From the NCBI RefSeq assembly GCF_000430705.1, contig NZ_AUMN01000020.1, forward strand, positions 38,539 through 102,538: a stretch of 64,000 nt of DNA, given 5' to 3'. Origin of the DNA: Arthrobacter castelli DSM 16402. Lineage in GTDB: Bacteria > Actinomycetota > Actinomycetes > Actinomycetales > Micrococcaceae. The notes under the pieces are model-generated. The model was given only the letters and a program-made list of their open reading frames with translations, ran no database searches and was not told the DNA's origin. Each line of letters begins with the position of its first letter. The first letter of the stretch is position 1. Both the position numbers and the translations under genes were made by a program. Below are positions 34,815-44,031 of this stretch, piece after piece.

Positions 34815-35716
34815 GCGCTCCCGCAGCCCCCGCAGCCCCCGGTGTCCCGGCAGATGCGACCCGGGCACGGATTCCGGCCCGGCGGCCCCGGAGCCGGCGC
34901 GCCAAATGGATCCTGTTCGGCAAGAGCGTGGCGGTGGCGGCCTTGCTGATTTTCACGCTGTTCCCGACCCTGTGGATGATTTCCGGCGCCTTCGATGCGC
35001 GGGCCTCCAGCGCCTCAGCGTCGCTGATTCCGGTCGAGTTCACCCTGGAAAACTTCACGTATGTCCTCGCCGAGGGCGGCTTCGCACGGTACCTGCTGAA
35101 CTCCGTCATCGTCGCGCTGCTCACTGTAGCCGCATCAGGTGCGCTGGCGCTGTTTGCCTCTGTCGCCGTCGCCCGTTTCAAGTTCAAATTCCGCACCAGC
35201 ATCCTGATGATGGTGCTGATTATCCAAATGGTTCCGCTCGAGGCACTGGTCATCCCGCTGTTCGTCCAGGTGAGGAACCTGCAGATGCTCAACAGCCTGC
35301 TCGGGCTCGTGGTGGTCTACGTGGCGTTTTCGCTGCCGTTCGCGATCTGGATGCTCCGCGGTTTTGTCGCCGCGGTTCCCGAGGAACTGGAAGAGGCGGC
35401 CTATATCGACGGCGCCAGCTGGTGGCGGATGTTCCGCTCGGTGCTCTTCCCGCTGGTGGCGCCGGGGTTGGTGGCCACCAGCGTGTTCGCCTTCATCACC
35501 GCGTGGAACGAATTCATCTTCGCGCTGACCTTCATGAACGACCCGGAAAAGTACACGGTGGCCGTGGGCCTGCAGCAGTTCTTCGGCCAGTATTCGAACC
35601 AGTGGGGCTACATCATGGCCGCCTCCACCCTCATCACTATCCCGGTGATGATCTTCTTCGTCGCCGTGCAGGGCAAACTCAGCAGCGGCCTGGTCTCCGG
35701 GGCGGTGAAGGGATGA
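34811..35716 (+). CDS. ABC sugar permease, MalG/UgpE type
   Basis: 301 residues with six helices. The EAA loop ELEEAAYIDGASWWRMFRSV precedes LFPLVAPGL. LFPTLWMISGAFDA follows helix 1, as in MalG. The N-terminus is basic (RARIPARRPRSRRAK). AGGAGGAGAA stands right before the ATG. The stop overlaps the nagZ start (GGATGA), showing coupling of import and hydrolysis. Confidence 0.9.
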   Translation: MSAPAAPAAPGVPADATRARIPARRPRSRRAKWILFGKSVAVAALLIFTLFPTLWMISGAFDARASSASASLIPVEFTLENFTYVLAEGGFARYLLNSVIVALLTVAASGALALFASVAVARFKFKFRTSILMMVLIIQMVPLEALVIPLFVQVRNLQMLNSLLGLVVVYVAFSLPFAIWMLRGFVAAVPEELEEAAYIDGASWWRMFRSVLFPLVAPGLVATSVFAFITAWNEFIFALTFMNDPEKYTVAVGLQQFFGQYSNQWGYIMAASTLITIPVMIFFVAVQGKLSSGLVSGAVKG

Positions 35717-37197
35717 GCGACCCGGGCCTGGTCCGGCTGGTCAACGCCCTGGTACTGCCGGGATTCCATGGCACCACCCTGCCCGGTTGGCTGGACACCG
35801 CGCTGACCAACGGGCTGGCCGGCATCGTCTATTTCGCGCCAAATGTCGACGCCGATGACCCTCACCAGCTGCCAGCACTGTCGGCATCCATCCGAGCGGC
35901 CAATCCGGATGCCGTCATCGCCGTCGACGAGGAGGGCGGCAGCGTATCCCGGCTGGAGGCGGCAGCCGGTTCGACCGTGCCCTCCGCCCTGGCACTGGGG
36001 ACGCTTGACGACGTCGGCATCACCCGCGAGGCCGGTCGAACCCTCGGGGAGCTGGCCCGGAAGGCCGGCATCAATATGGCGCTGGCGCCGGTGGCCGATG
36101 TCAACACAAACCCGCTCAACCCGGTGATCGGCGTGCGTTCCTTCGGTTCCGACACGCCGCTCGTGTCCCGGCACGTACAGGCCATGGCCGAAGGCATCCA
36201 GTCGCGGCGGGTGGGTGCCTGCGCGAAGCACTTTCCCGGCCACGGCGACACCAGCACCGACTCGCACCTCGACTTGCCGCGGCTGTCACGGTCGCTGGAG
36301 GAGGTGGCCGAACACCACCTGCCTCCGTTTCAAGCGGCCGTCGATTCCGGAGTGCAGGCGGTGATGAGCGCCCACATCGTGATCGACGAACTGGGGCGGC
36401 AGCCGGCCACCCTGAATCCCGACGCCGGGGCGCTGCTCCGGGAACTCGGATTCGAGGGGCTGCTGATCACCGATGCGCTGGATATGGCGGCCATCCGCGC
36501 CACCGTCGGCTCGGGCCCCGGTGCGGTGATGGCGGTGCAGGCCGGGGCCGATGTGCTGTGCGTGGGCAACCCCGCCAACCACTCGACAGCGCCGGGAAGC
36601 GACGAGTCTGAGTACCTCCAGGTGCGCGATGCCCTGCTGCAGGCCGTGGAGGCCGGCGATATTCCGCCCGCCCGGCTGGAAGCTTCGGCGGAGCGGATCG
36701 GCCGGTTCGTCGAATGGACACGGCAGGAACCGGAGCCATGGGCCCCAGCCGTGGACTGGGTCGAGGTCACGGGTCGGACCATCCAAGGCCGCGCCATCCG
36801 CGGCCGGGGCACGGTGACCGGGCCGGTCTGCATCCTCGACATACGCACAGGCCGCAACGTGGCTGCCGGGAAGACCGCCGACGTCGTCAGTACAGCTTTG
36901 GCGCAGAAGGTGGCTGTCACAGCCCGACCCGTGACTGATCCGGCCGCCGTGGAGTCCACCATTGCGGAGTTGGAACTGGGGGCGGAGGACAGCGTGCTGG
37001 TGCTGGCCGACAACCTCGAACCAGGCGGAACGCAGTTCGCCACAGCTGATCGGATCCACGCGAAGCTGCCGCAGAGCATCTGTATCAACGCCGGGATGGT
37101 GCCATCCACGCAGCCCCGGTGGCCGATGATCCATACCTGCGGGCTGTCCCGATCAACGGGCGAAGCGCTGGCCCGCCGACTGGTGCAGGACCGCTGA
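35713..37197 (+). CDS. nagZ: glycoside hydrolase family 3, NagZ-type beta-N-acetylglucosaminidase
   Basis: 494 residues. The NagZ hallmark KHFPGHGDTSTDSH (about 175-188) carries the His/Asp general acid loop; AVDEEGGSVSRL (substrate pocket) and LLITDALDMAAI with the catalytic Asp are also present. No signal peptide is seen, so it acts inside on imported muropeptide sugars, releasing GlcNAc from anhydro-MurNAc. It is longer than the ~340-residue Gram-negative NagZ. The extra C-terminal ~150 residues (from about 345) form a small alpha/beta domain as in Gram-positive GH3 enzymes. Confidence 0.9.
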   Translation: MSDPGLVRLVNALVLPGFHGTTLPGWLDTALTNGLAGIVYFAPNVDADDPHQLPALSASIRAANPDAVIAVDEEGGSVSRLEAAAGSTVPSALALGTLDDVGITREAGRTLGELARKAGINMALAPVADVNTNPLNPVIGVRSFGSDTPLVSRHVQAMAEGIQSRRVGACAKHFPGHGDTSTDSHLDLPRLSRSLEEVAEHHLPPFQAAVDSGVQAVMSAHIVIDELGRQPATLNPDAGALLRELGFEGLLITDALDMAAIRATVGSGPGAVMAVQAGADVLCVGNPANHSTAPGSDESEYLQVRDALLQAVEAGDIPPARLEASAERIGRFVEWTRQEPEPWAPAVDWVEVTGRTIQGRAIRGRGTVTGPVCILDIRTGRNVAAGKTADVVSTALAQKVAVTARPVTDPAAVESTIAELELGAEDSVLVLADNLEPGGTQFATADRIHAKLPQSICINAGMVPSTQPRWPMIHTCGLSRSTGEALARRLVQDR

Positions 37198-37202
37198 GAG
37201 CC

Positions 37203-38405
37203 ATGCGCATCATGTCAGTGCAATCGGGAACATCGGCCGACGGGATCGATGTCGCCGTCGTCGATATTGCCGTCGACGACGGCGACCGGACCGCGCTGGT
37301 CCTCACGCCGGTGTCTTTCGCAACGGTTGAATGGCCCGAACCGCTCCGGGCGCGGATCCTGCGGGCGATGACCCCGAAACCGGTCACCATGGCCGAAGTC
37401 AACGAACTCAACGCACTGCTGGGGCGGCAGTTCGGAGCCGCCGCCATGGGGCACGGGGCCGGGGGCGTGGACCTGGTCGTCTCGCACGGGCAGACGGTCC
37501 ATCACTGGGTCGACGGGGGAGTGGCGGCCGGAACCCTGCAGCTCGGCGAACCGGCGTGGATCGCCGAAGCGACAGGTGCCCCGGTGCTGGCCAACCTGCG
37601 CGCCGCCGACATCGCGGCCGGCGGGCAGGGCGCCCCACTGATGGGGATCTTCGACCGGCTGTGGCTACAGACTGCGGCCGACGCGCGGGAGGCCGCCGTG
37701 GCCACCGTGAATCTCGGCGGAATCGCCAACGTCTCAATGGTCGAACCCGGCGGCCGGGTCACCGCCTGGGACACCGGGCCCGGCAACTGCCTGATCGACG
37801 CCGTCACCAATGCGCGCACCGGCGGCCGGCTCGGGTATGATCGGGATGGTGCGCTCGCCGCTGCCGGGACGGTGGATGAGGCGCTGCTCGAGCGGTTGAT
37901 GGCACACCCCTACCTTGAACAGGAGCCCCCGAAATCGACCGGACGCGAAACCTTCACGCTGGACTTCGTGGAGGAAGCGATCCGTGCGGAGGGTTACCAG
38001 GGACTGGAACTGGCCGACGTGGTTGCGACGCTGACCGAATTCACCGCTGCCACCCTGGCGGAGTCGCTGAGCGGGCGGCCGGCGGCGCCGGTGTCCGTGA
38101 TCGCATCCGGGGGAGGCGTGCATAATCCGTCCCTGATGGAATCGCTGAAGCGCCGGACCGGCGCCCATGGTGTGGAGCTTACGGTCAGCGCCCACCACGG
38201 GCTGGATCCGGACGCGAAGGAAAACTATCTCTTCGCACTGATCGGCTTCCACAGCTGGCACGGGATCGCATCGACGCTGCCGGACATCACCGGAGCGCGC
38301 AGGCCGGTGATGCTGGGGCAACTGGTTCCTGCCGCCGTCGGGCTTAAGCTCCCTGAACCGTTGCCGCCGTTCCGCCGGCTGACCGTGAACCTCATTCATC
38401 GCTGA
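37203..38405 (+). CDS. anmK: 1,6-anhydro-N-acetylmuramic acid kinase
   Basis: 400 residues. AnmK motifs are MSVQSGTSADGIDVAVVDI at the N-terminus (ATP loop), DLVVSHGQTVHHW, NLRAADIAAGGQGAPLMGI with its catalytic Asp, TVNLGGIANVS, and WDTGPGNCLIDAV. It opens and phosphorylates anhydroMurNAc to MurNAc-6-phosphate. The next enzyme, the MurQ etherase, is not in the window. It follows nagZ by five bases. Its 3' end overlaps the convergent FtsX-type gene by 14 bases. Confidence 0.93.
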   Translation: MRIMSVQSGTSADGIDVAVVDIAVDDGDRTALVLTPVSFATVEWPEPLRARILRAMTPKPVTMAEVNELNALLGRQFGAAAMGHGAGGVDLVVSHGQTVHHWVDGGVAAGTLQLGEPAWIAEATGAPVLANLRAADIAAGGQGAPLMGIFDRLWLQTAADAREAAVATVNLGGIANVSMVEPGGRVTAWDTGPGNCLIDAVTNARTGGRLGYDRDGALAAAGTVDEALLERLMAHPYLEQEPPKSTGRETFTLDFVEEAIRAEGYQGLELADVVATLTEFTAATLAESLSGRPAAPVSVIASGGGVHNPSLMESLKRRTGAHGVELTVSAHHGLDPDAKENYLFALIGFHSWHGIASTLPDITGARRPVMLGQLVPAAVGLKLPEPLPPFRRLTVNLIHR

Positions 38406-40344
38406 CCAATGAAATCGGGCTCATCCGGGTTGCCGACCGGGCAGTCCACAGGCTGGTGAGGCCGACGACGAGGAATGCGCCTGCCACCAGGGCACCGATG
38501 GCCAGCCACGGAAGTTCCACGACGCCGACGCCGCTCATGCGTTCCAGCGCCCCGCGCATCCCGAGGATTGTCCCGGTGGCAGCGACGCCGCCCAGCAGGA
38601 TCCCGATTGCGGTGACCGTTTCAGACTCCAGCACCGCCATCCGCACCACCTGTCTTCTGGTGAGCCCGCTCAACCGGGCCGCGGCGAACTCGGATCGTCG
38701 ATCGGCGGCGGTAATGACCACCACAGCGTTGATTGCTGCGAAGAGGGCGTACAGACTCGCCATCCCGAGGAGCACGGTGAAGATGCGCAACTGGGTGTCC
38801 TGCTCCGCAGCGGCTTGTTGCTGCACCCATGCGTCGACGCTATCGACCGTGCCGGGAACCGCCGTCCGGATGTTGTCGCCAACCGCGGCGGGGTCAGCCC
38901 CCTGAACCGTCGAGACGAATGTCTGCGCCGTCGCCGACGGAAGCACGGACTCCGGCGCAATTCCTTTCGGCAACAACAGGTCAGGGCCGCCGTACGGCGT
39001 CGTGGGCAGCACCGCGACGATCGGCAGTTGCAGTTGTCGGTCCCCGATCTTCAGGTGGACGGTGTCGCCGATTGAGTACCCGAGCTCTCCGGAACGCCCG
39101 GGCCCCAAGGCAACAGCTTGTCCGTGCAACTGCTCCAGTGAACCCGCTACCGGCTGCACACGGTGCGCCCGCAGGTAGTCGTCCGGGTCCACGACCCGAG
39201 CGTTCCCGGACTCCATTGCTCCGCCGAGCGCGTCCTCTTCGTGCTCGACGTTCGTCATGACGAGCGGCACGTCGACCTCTACTGACGCGTTGGCAACGGC
39301 TTGGACTCCCGGGATGCGGTGCGCCTCATCCGCCGGGGAGGTGACGACGAGGTCGGCCGCTGTATCGCGGTGCAGCGTCTGTTCGGATGCCGCCGTGCTC
39401 GAGAACGAAGTGCCGAGCAGACCCACAAGGAGTCCGACGAGCATGATCAGTGGCGCAGCCGTTGCCGCGTTCCGCCGGACGCCGTCGCGCACGTTCGCCG
39501 CGGCCAGGGTGCCGATCGTGTGCTTACGAAAGAGCAATCCGAGTACCCGGCCAAAGACCGGGACGACAAGCGGGCTCAGCGTGGAGAGTCCGACCGCGGC
39601 CGCGAGCGTGACGAGCATCATCAGTGGCATCGCGCCCGATGGATCCACCGACTGGGCAACGATGATCAACGCCACGGCCACCGCCAGGAAGACCATCCCG
39701 ACGAACCAACGTGACGCTGTCATCACCCGCGCCTCGTCGCCGGTGCCGCGGAGGGCGTCCAGCGGCCGTACCCGCCCGGCCCGGCGCGATGCGGCCAGCA
39801 CACCCGCGAGCGCCACGCCGAGACCGATGCCAACGGACACCGCGAAGATCCAGTGCTGCCATCCCGGGCGGAACCCGGCCGGGAGGAAACCGAACATAAC
39901 GAGCAGTTGCGACTGCAACCGCATCAGTGCCAGGCCCAGCGGAACCCCGAGCGCGGTGCCAACCAGTCCGAGCAGTGCCGCCTCGCCCAGCAGCAGCTTG
40001 CGTAACTGCTTCCGGTTGCCGCCTGTGAGCCGGAGCAGCGCCAGATCCCGCCTGCGCTGGGCGACGGTGAAGGCGAAGGTCGAGCTGACTATGAAAATGG
40101 TCAGGAACAGCGCCAGCGCGAGCGTGATACCGACTACGGGGATCGCCAGGGCGTAGCTGTCCATCAGCTGCGCGCGTTCCAGGGTGGAAAGTCCAGCAGG
40201 CGCCTCCAACGTTGCCGCCGTGACGAGGATGAGCAGCGACGATTGCACGAGAGCCACGCCAATGGCCACCGTGAGGATCGAGCCGAGGAACAGTTGCCAC
40301 TGTTCGCGGAACGTACTTGCCGAAAGCCGGAGCATTGCCCTCAT
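38392..40344 (-). CDS. ABC permease with two FtsX/MacB-type domains
   Basis: About 650 residues. The first helix (SILTVAIGVALVQSSLLIL) is followed by an FtsX domain at about 65-180, a second membrane cluster, an extracellular segment at about 340-520, and a C-terminal FtsX domain (LYALFAAINAVVVITAADRR, then RLSGLTRRQVVRM). The start ATG overlaps the ATPase stop (ATGA). With that ATPase it forms a MacB-like pair exporting a peptide or lipid, or giving antimicrobial resistance. No MacA-like partner or sensor kinase is adjacent. Confidence 0.85.
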   Translation of the reverse strand: MRAMLRLSASTFREQWQLFLGSILTVAIGVALVQSSLLILVTAATLEAPAGLSTLERAQLMDSYALAIPVVGITLALALFLTIFIVSSTFAFTVAQRRRDLALLRLTGGNRKQLRKLLLGEAALLGLVGTALGVPLGLALMRLQSQLLVMFGFLPAGFRPGWQHWIFAVSVGIGLGVALAGVLAASRRAGRVRPLDALRGTGDEARVMTASRWFVGMVFLAVAVALIIVAQSVDPSGAMPLMMLVTLAAAVGLSTLSPLVVPVFGRVLGLLFRKHTIGTLAAANVRDGVRRNAATAAPLIMLVGLLVGLLGTSFSSTAASEQTLHRDTAADLVVTSPADEAHRIPGVQAVANASVEVDVPLVMTNVEHEEDALGGAMESGNARVVDPDDYLRAHRVQPVAGSLEQLHGQAVALGPGRSGELGYSIGDTVHLKIGDRQLQLPIVAVLPTTPYGGPDLLLPKGIAPESVLPSATAQTFVSTVQGADPAAVGDNIRTAVPGTVDSVDAWVQQQAAAEQDTQLRIFTVLLGMASLYALFAAINAVVVITAADRRSEFAAARLSGLTRRQVVRMAVLESETVTAIGILLGGVAATGTILGMRGALERMSGVGVVELPWLAIGALVAGAFLVVGLTSLWTARSATRMSPISLVSDE

Positions 40345-41120
40345 ACCTCCAGTGCCGCGAGACGTTCGGCGACTCCTGGCGCCGTCGGGCTGTGGGCATG
40401 GTCGACGATCCGGCCATCGGAGAGGAACAGCACGGAATCTGCCCACGCCGCGGCCGCCGGGTCATGGGTGACCATGACGATGCTCTGCCCGGACGTGTCG
40501 ACCATGTCGCGGAGCAGGGCGAGCACGCTCTTTGCCGACGAGGAGTCGAGCGCTCCCGTCGGTTCGTCGGCGAAGAGCACCGCCGGGCGCGTGATCATCG
40601 CCCGCGCGATGGCGACACGCTGGCGCTGGCCGCCGGAGAGTTCGCGGGGCCGGTGCCTGGACCGGTCGGCGAGGCCCACACTCGCCAGCACGTCTCTGGC
40701 GTCCCGCGTGGATACGCGCTGGCCGCCGAGCCGCAGCGGCAGGGCCACATTCTGCTCGGCGGTCAGCGAGCCGATCAGGTTGAAGTTCTGGAATACGAAG
40801 CCAATGGTGTCCCTGCGCAGGGACGTGAGCTCCTCATCCGAGGCTGCGGTGATGTCGGTGCCCGCGAGCAGCACCTCACCGCTGGTGACTGATTCCAACC
40901 CTGCCGCGGCGTGCAGCAGGGTCGACTTCCCGGAGCCGGATGGGCCCATGACCGCCGTCCACCCCGCGTCCGGGAAACGGGTGCTGACGCCGTCGAGCGC
41001 ATTTACCGCGGTACCGTGCTTTCCGTATGTTCGCCTCACGCCGCGCAGTTCGACAGCGGGGAGGTTCTCAGTGGCCGTTGCCGCAGGCTCGGCCCGTAGA
41101 TCTGTGTTCATCATGCGCAT
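40341..41120 (-). CDS. ABC ATPase, MacB/LolD family
   Basis: 259 residues. Walker A GPSGSGKST, Q-loop FVFQNFNLI, the diagnostic ELSGGQRQRVAIARAM, Walker B VLFADEPTGALD and switch His in VMVTHD are all intact. The FQ-NFNL / EQNV pattern is that of the MacB/LolD group that drives FtsX-type permeases. ATG 41120 was taken; 41138 and 41114 are alternatives, and none has a strong ribosome site. Confidence 0.9.
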   Translation of the reverse strand: MRMMNTDLRAEPAATATENLPAVELRGVRRTYGKHGTAVNALDGVSTRFPDAGWTAVMGPSGSGKSTLLHAAAGLESVTSGEVLLAGTDITAASDEELTSLRRDTIGFVFQNFNLIGSLTAEQNVALPLRLGGQRVSTRDARDVLASVGLADRSRHRPRELSGGQRQRVAIARAMITRPAVLFADEPTGALDSSSAKSVLALLRDMVDTSGQSIVMVTHDPAAAAWADSVLFLSDGRIVDHAHSPTAPGVAERLAALEV

Positions 41121-41255
41121 TACGGTAGGAGCAGGCATACAGCCCGCACATCACCCTGCCGTATAGTCCTGAGCCCCTACGCCAGTGGCATGCCCGCGGG
41201 GAGTCTTCCCCCGGCAAGGCAGAACCCGGCCGGCCAACGACGTGGATGCCGGCCG

Positions 41256-42905
41256 CTATGATTCACCGGCCGCGACAGACGAGTCCTCGGGACTGGGATC
41301 CGGGATCTCCTCGTGCCGGCGCTGCGGCAGCCGGCGGGACGGAATAATTGCCAGGGCGCTGATTCCGGCCAGCACCAGCAGCCCGGTCCGCAACGCGGTC
41401 AGCCGGGCCTCGGTGTTGACCTGTACCGCTTGGTCGACATCGGCCGGGGCGACGTTGCTGTCCTCGAGGGTGTCGCGCAGCTGGTCGTTGGCGATGAAGT
41501 TGACATCGGCCACTTCGAGCCTGGCCTCGAGGTCATCGGAGAGCCCGCCGTTGACGGCTATGGACTGGGTGATGCCAATGGACAGCAGCATCACCAGCAG
41601 CGCGCCCGAGACGGCGGTGCCGACGGCCGAGGCCAGGTTCTGGGCCGTGCCCCGGACAGAGCCGACGTCGCCGGCCAACGATGCCGGAGCGGAGGTAACC
41701 AGCACGTTGAACACCAGCGTGACCAAGGCACCCTGGCCGACCCCGAAGGCGATGAGCCCGAGGATCGTTGGCAGCGTCTGCCAATCGTTGGTGACGACGA
41801 TGGCGAGCCACACCAGGGCGATAGTGGTGAGGCAGAAAGAGAATTGGGCGATCGTGCGGCTGGAGAATTTCCGGTAGAAGCGCACGACGAGCAGTGCCGA
41901 GATGAACACCGTCAGGTTGAACGGCATCATGGCGAAGGCGGTGTCCAGCGCGCTGCGGCCCTGGACGATCTGGATATACAGCGGAATGGTGAAGTTCACG
42001 GCCGCTTCGAGCGCGACGATGATGAACATGGCGAAGATCGCTGCCCGCTCCTTGGGGGTGCCGATGACCCGAAGATCGATCAGCGGCACCTGGCCGATGG
42101 CGCTGCGCCGTCGGGTCCACACGAGGAAGCCGTGGCCGAGCACCACCCCGATAAGGATCAGCACCGGGGCGGGGGAGAGGCCGATGAGGCTGAACGGTGC
42201 GCCGTCGGTCGCGGCGAGCACACCCCAGCCGTTGAGGTTGTTGAAGCCCAGGGTCAGGCACATGATTGACGTGCCGATCAGGATCGCCCCGACACCGTCG
42301 ATGGTCACGGTGCGGTCGCCGCGGTCGCCGCGCAGGCTGAAGCTGAGGATGAAGATCAGGATAGTCAAGCCGGCAAGCAGCATCCACACCGGTCGCCAGC
42401 CGATGTAGGTTCCGAGCACACCGCCGATCAGGAAGGCGCTGATCCCCGAGGCCGCCCGCGCCGATCCCAACGACCCGACTGCAGTGGCCTGCTGGTCCCC
42501 GTGGTAATTTTCGGCGATCAGCGCGACCAAAGCGGGGACGAGTATCGCGGCGGAGGCGCCGGCCAGGCCCTGCGCCGCGATCATGAACCAGACTCCGGGC
42601 GCCGTCACCATGAGGATTGTTGAGAGCAGGAAGAGGATTAGCACACCGCGGAACACCACCACCCAGCCGAAACGCTGTCCCAGCTTGGCGCCAAGCATGA
42701 CCAGCGCCGCCACGGCCAGACCGTACATGACGATGCCGGTACTGACGGTGGTCGGCGCCGCACCGAAGTCTTCGACCATGCCCCCGAGGGAAACGGGCAG
42801 GGCAGCCACGTTGAATGACATGAGCACTTGCGTCAGCGCGATGGCGATCATCGGCCGCCAGGAGTTCCGTGCGGCGGCCGAAGCGGTGGCCCCGTCATGA
42901 GACAT
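41256..42905 (-). CDS. MFS exporter, 14-helix (DHA2-like)
   Basis: 549 residues with about 14 hydrophobic segments, typical of drug:H+ antiporter family 2. The N-terminal MIAIALTQVLMSFNVAALPV matches the first helix of that family. Motif A-like GAKLGQRFGWVVVFRGVL and the conserved GLAGASAAILVPALVALIAE are seen. The C-terminal extension (about 490-549) contains a hydrophilic loop, a last helix and an acidic tail. GGAG is upstream of ATG 42905. It follows glutaminase by 17 bases, so the three minus-strand genes here are one operon. Confidence 0.85.
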   Translation of the reverse strand: MSHDGATASAAARNSWRPMIAIALTQVLMSFNVAALPVSLGGMVEDFGAAPTTVSTGIVMYGLAVAALVMLGAKLGQRFGWVVVFRGVLILFLLSTILMVTAPGVWFMIAAQGLAGASAAILVPALVALIAENYHGDQQATAVGSLGSARAASGISAFLIGGVLGTYIGWRPVWMLLAGLTILIFILSFSLRGDRGDRTVTIDGVGAILIGTSIMCLTLGFNNLNGWGVLAATDGAPFSLIGLSPAPVLILIGVVLGHGFLVWTRRRSAIGQVPLIDLRVIGTPKERAAIFAMFIIVALEAAVNFTIPLYIQIVQGRSALDTAFAMMPFNLTVFISALLVVRFYRKFSSRTIAQFSFCLTTIALVWLAIVVTNDWQTLPTILGLIAFGVGQGALVTLVFNVLVTSAPASLAGDVGSVRGTAQNLASAVGTAVSGALLVMLLSIGITQSIAVNGGLSDDLEARLEVADVNFIANDQLRDTLEDSNVAPADVDQAVQVNTEARLTALRTGLLVLAGISALAIIPSRRLPQRRHEEIPDPSPEDSSVAAGES

Positions 42906-42922
42906 TACATTAGCTCCAATCG

Positions 42923-43945
42923 TCAGTCCGGTCTGGAGGCGAAGAGATTCAGTCCGAGAGTTCGGGAGAGGAAGCGAGTGGCGCGCTGGCCACGGACGCT
43001 GTTGCCTGCCGGATCCAGGGGCGGGGAGAACGTGGCAATGCAGCCCTTTCCGGGCGAGACGGTGATGATGCCGCCGGAGACCCCGCTCTTGCCCGGCATT
43101 CCGATGTCGTAGAGCCAATCGCCGGAGCGCTCGTACAGCCCTGACGCGGCCATCGATGCCAGTACGTGCCGGCAGGTGATGGAATCGACGACGCGCTCGC
43201 CGGTGACCGGGTTGACCCCGCCGTCGGCCAATGTAGCGCCCATAGTGGCCAGGTCGGTCACCGAGACCAGCAGCGAGCAGGTTTTCGTGTAGATGTCGGT
43301 GGTTGCCTCCGGATCGAAATACAGGTGACCATAGCTGTCCAGCAGCCGGGCCAGGGCCCGATTTCGCTGGTTGGTCGCTGCCTCCGATTCATACGTCTCC
43401 ACATCCAGTTCCAGCCGACGTCCGGCGAAGGCGGAGAGCGACTCCTGGATCAGCTGCCACTTCGCCTCGGAGCTGCCCCCGGGAACCAGGCTGGTGGCGG
43501 CAAGCGCACCAGCATTGACCATCGGATTCCTCGGCGCACCGGCATTGAGCTCCAGGGCCATGACGGAGTTGAAAGGAAGGCCGGTGTTGTTGACCCCGAT
43601 CTTCTCCCACACCTGCCGGTGGGGCAGTTCGCGGCACAGCACACCGTAGACGAAGGCCTTGGAGATGGACTGGATCGAAAAGCGCGGCCACGCATCCCCG
43701 GCGGTGTGGGTGGAACCATTGACTTCGGTGACGGCGAGTCCGTACAGATTTCGCTCGGCCCGGGCGAGCGTTGGAATGTAGTCTGCCACCGCTCCGTCGT
43801 CGACATCCGCATAACGGTACCGTGCCTGCTGCAGCAGCTCCTCGACACGGTCGAAAGAGGGAAGGTGCCCAGTGGAAATCGCGGCGCGTTCGACATCTTC
43901 GCCGAAATCCTCATTTTCCGGTCCCACCTCGGGGCCTGGACACAT
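42923..43945 (-). CDS. glsA: glutaminase A
   Basis: 340 residues of the serine-dependent beta-lactamase-like glutaminase family, making glutamate and ammonia from glutamine. The Ser-x-x-Lys motif is FSIQSISKAF; NNTGLPFNSVMALEL, PRNPMVNAGALAA, GHLYFDPEATTDIYTKTCSL and GMPGKSGVSGGI are all conserved. The N-terminal ~25 residues are an acidic extension. GGGAGGAG precedes ATG 43945. A longer open frame that fuses it to the upstream transporter exists only because that gene is frameshifted, so the separate start is right. The salt-tolerant glutaminase of Micrococcus belongs to this family. Confidence 0.92.
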   Translation of the reverse strand: MCPGPEVGPENEDFGEDVERAAISTGHLPSFDRVEELLQQARYRYADVDDGAVADYIPTLARAERNLYGLAVTEVNGSTHTAGDAWPRFSIQSISKAFVYGVLCRELPHRQVWEKIGVNNTGLPFNSVMALELNAGAPRNPMVNAGALAATSLVPGGSSEAKWQLIQESLSAFAGRRLELDVETYESEAATNQRNRALARLLDSYGHLYFDPEATTDIYTKTCSLLVSVTDLATMGATLADGGVNPVTGERVVDSITCRHVLASMAASGLYERSGDWLYDIGMPGKSGVSGGIITVSPGKGCIATFSPPLDPAGNSVRGQRATRFLSRTLGLNLFASRPD

Positions 43946-44031
43946 GACTCCTCCCTTCCGGGAGTAAGTCTGCCAAGGCTCGTTGCCCTTGGCAAGGGGT
44001 TGGTGCGGGCAGGGCAGCTCGGCAGGCTCGG

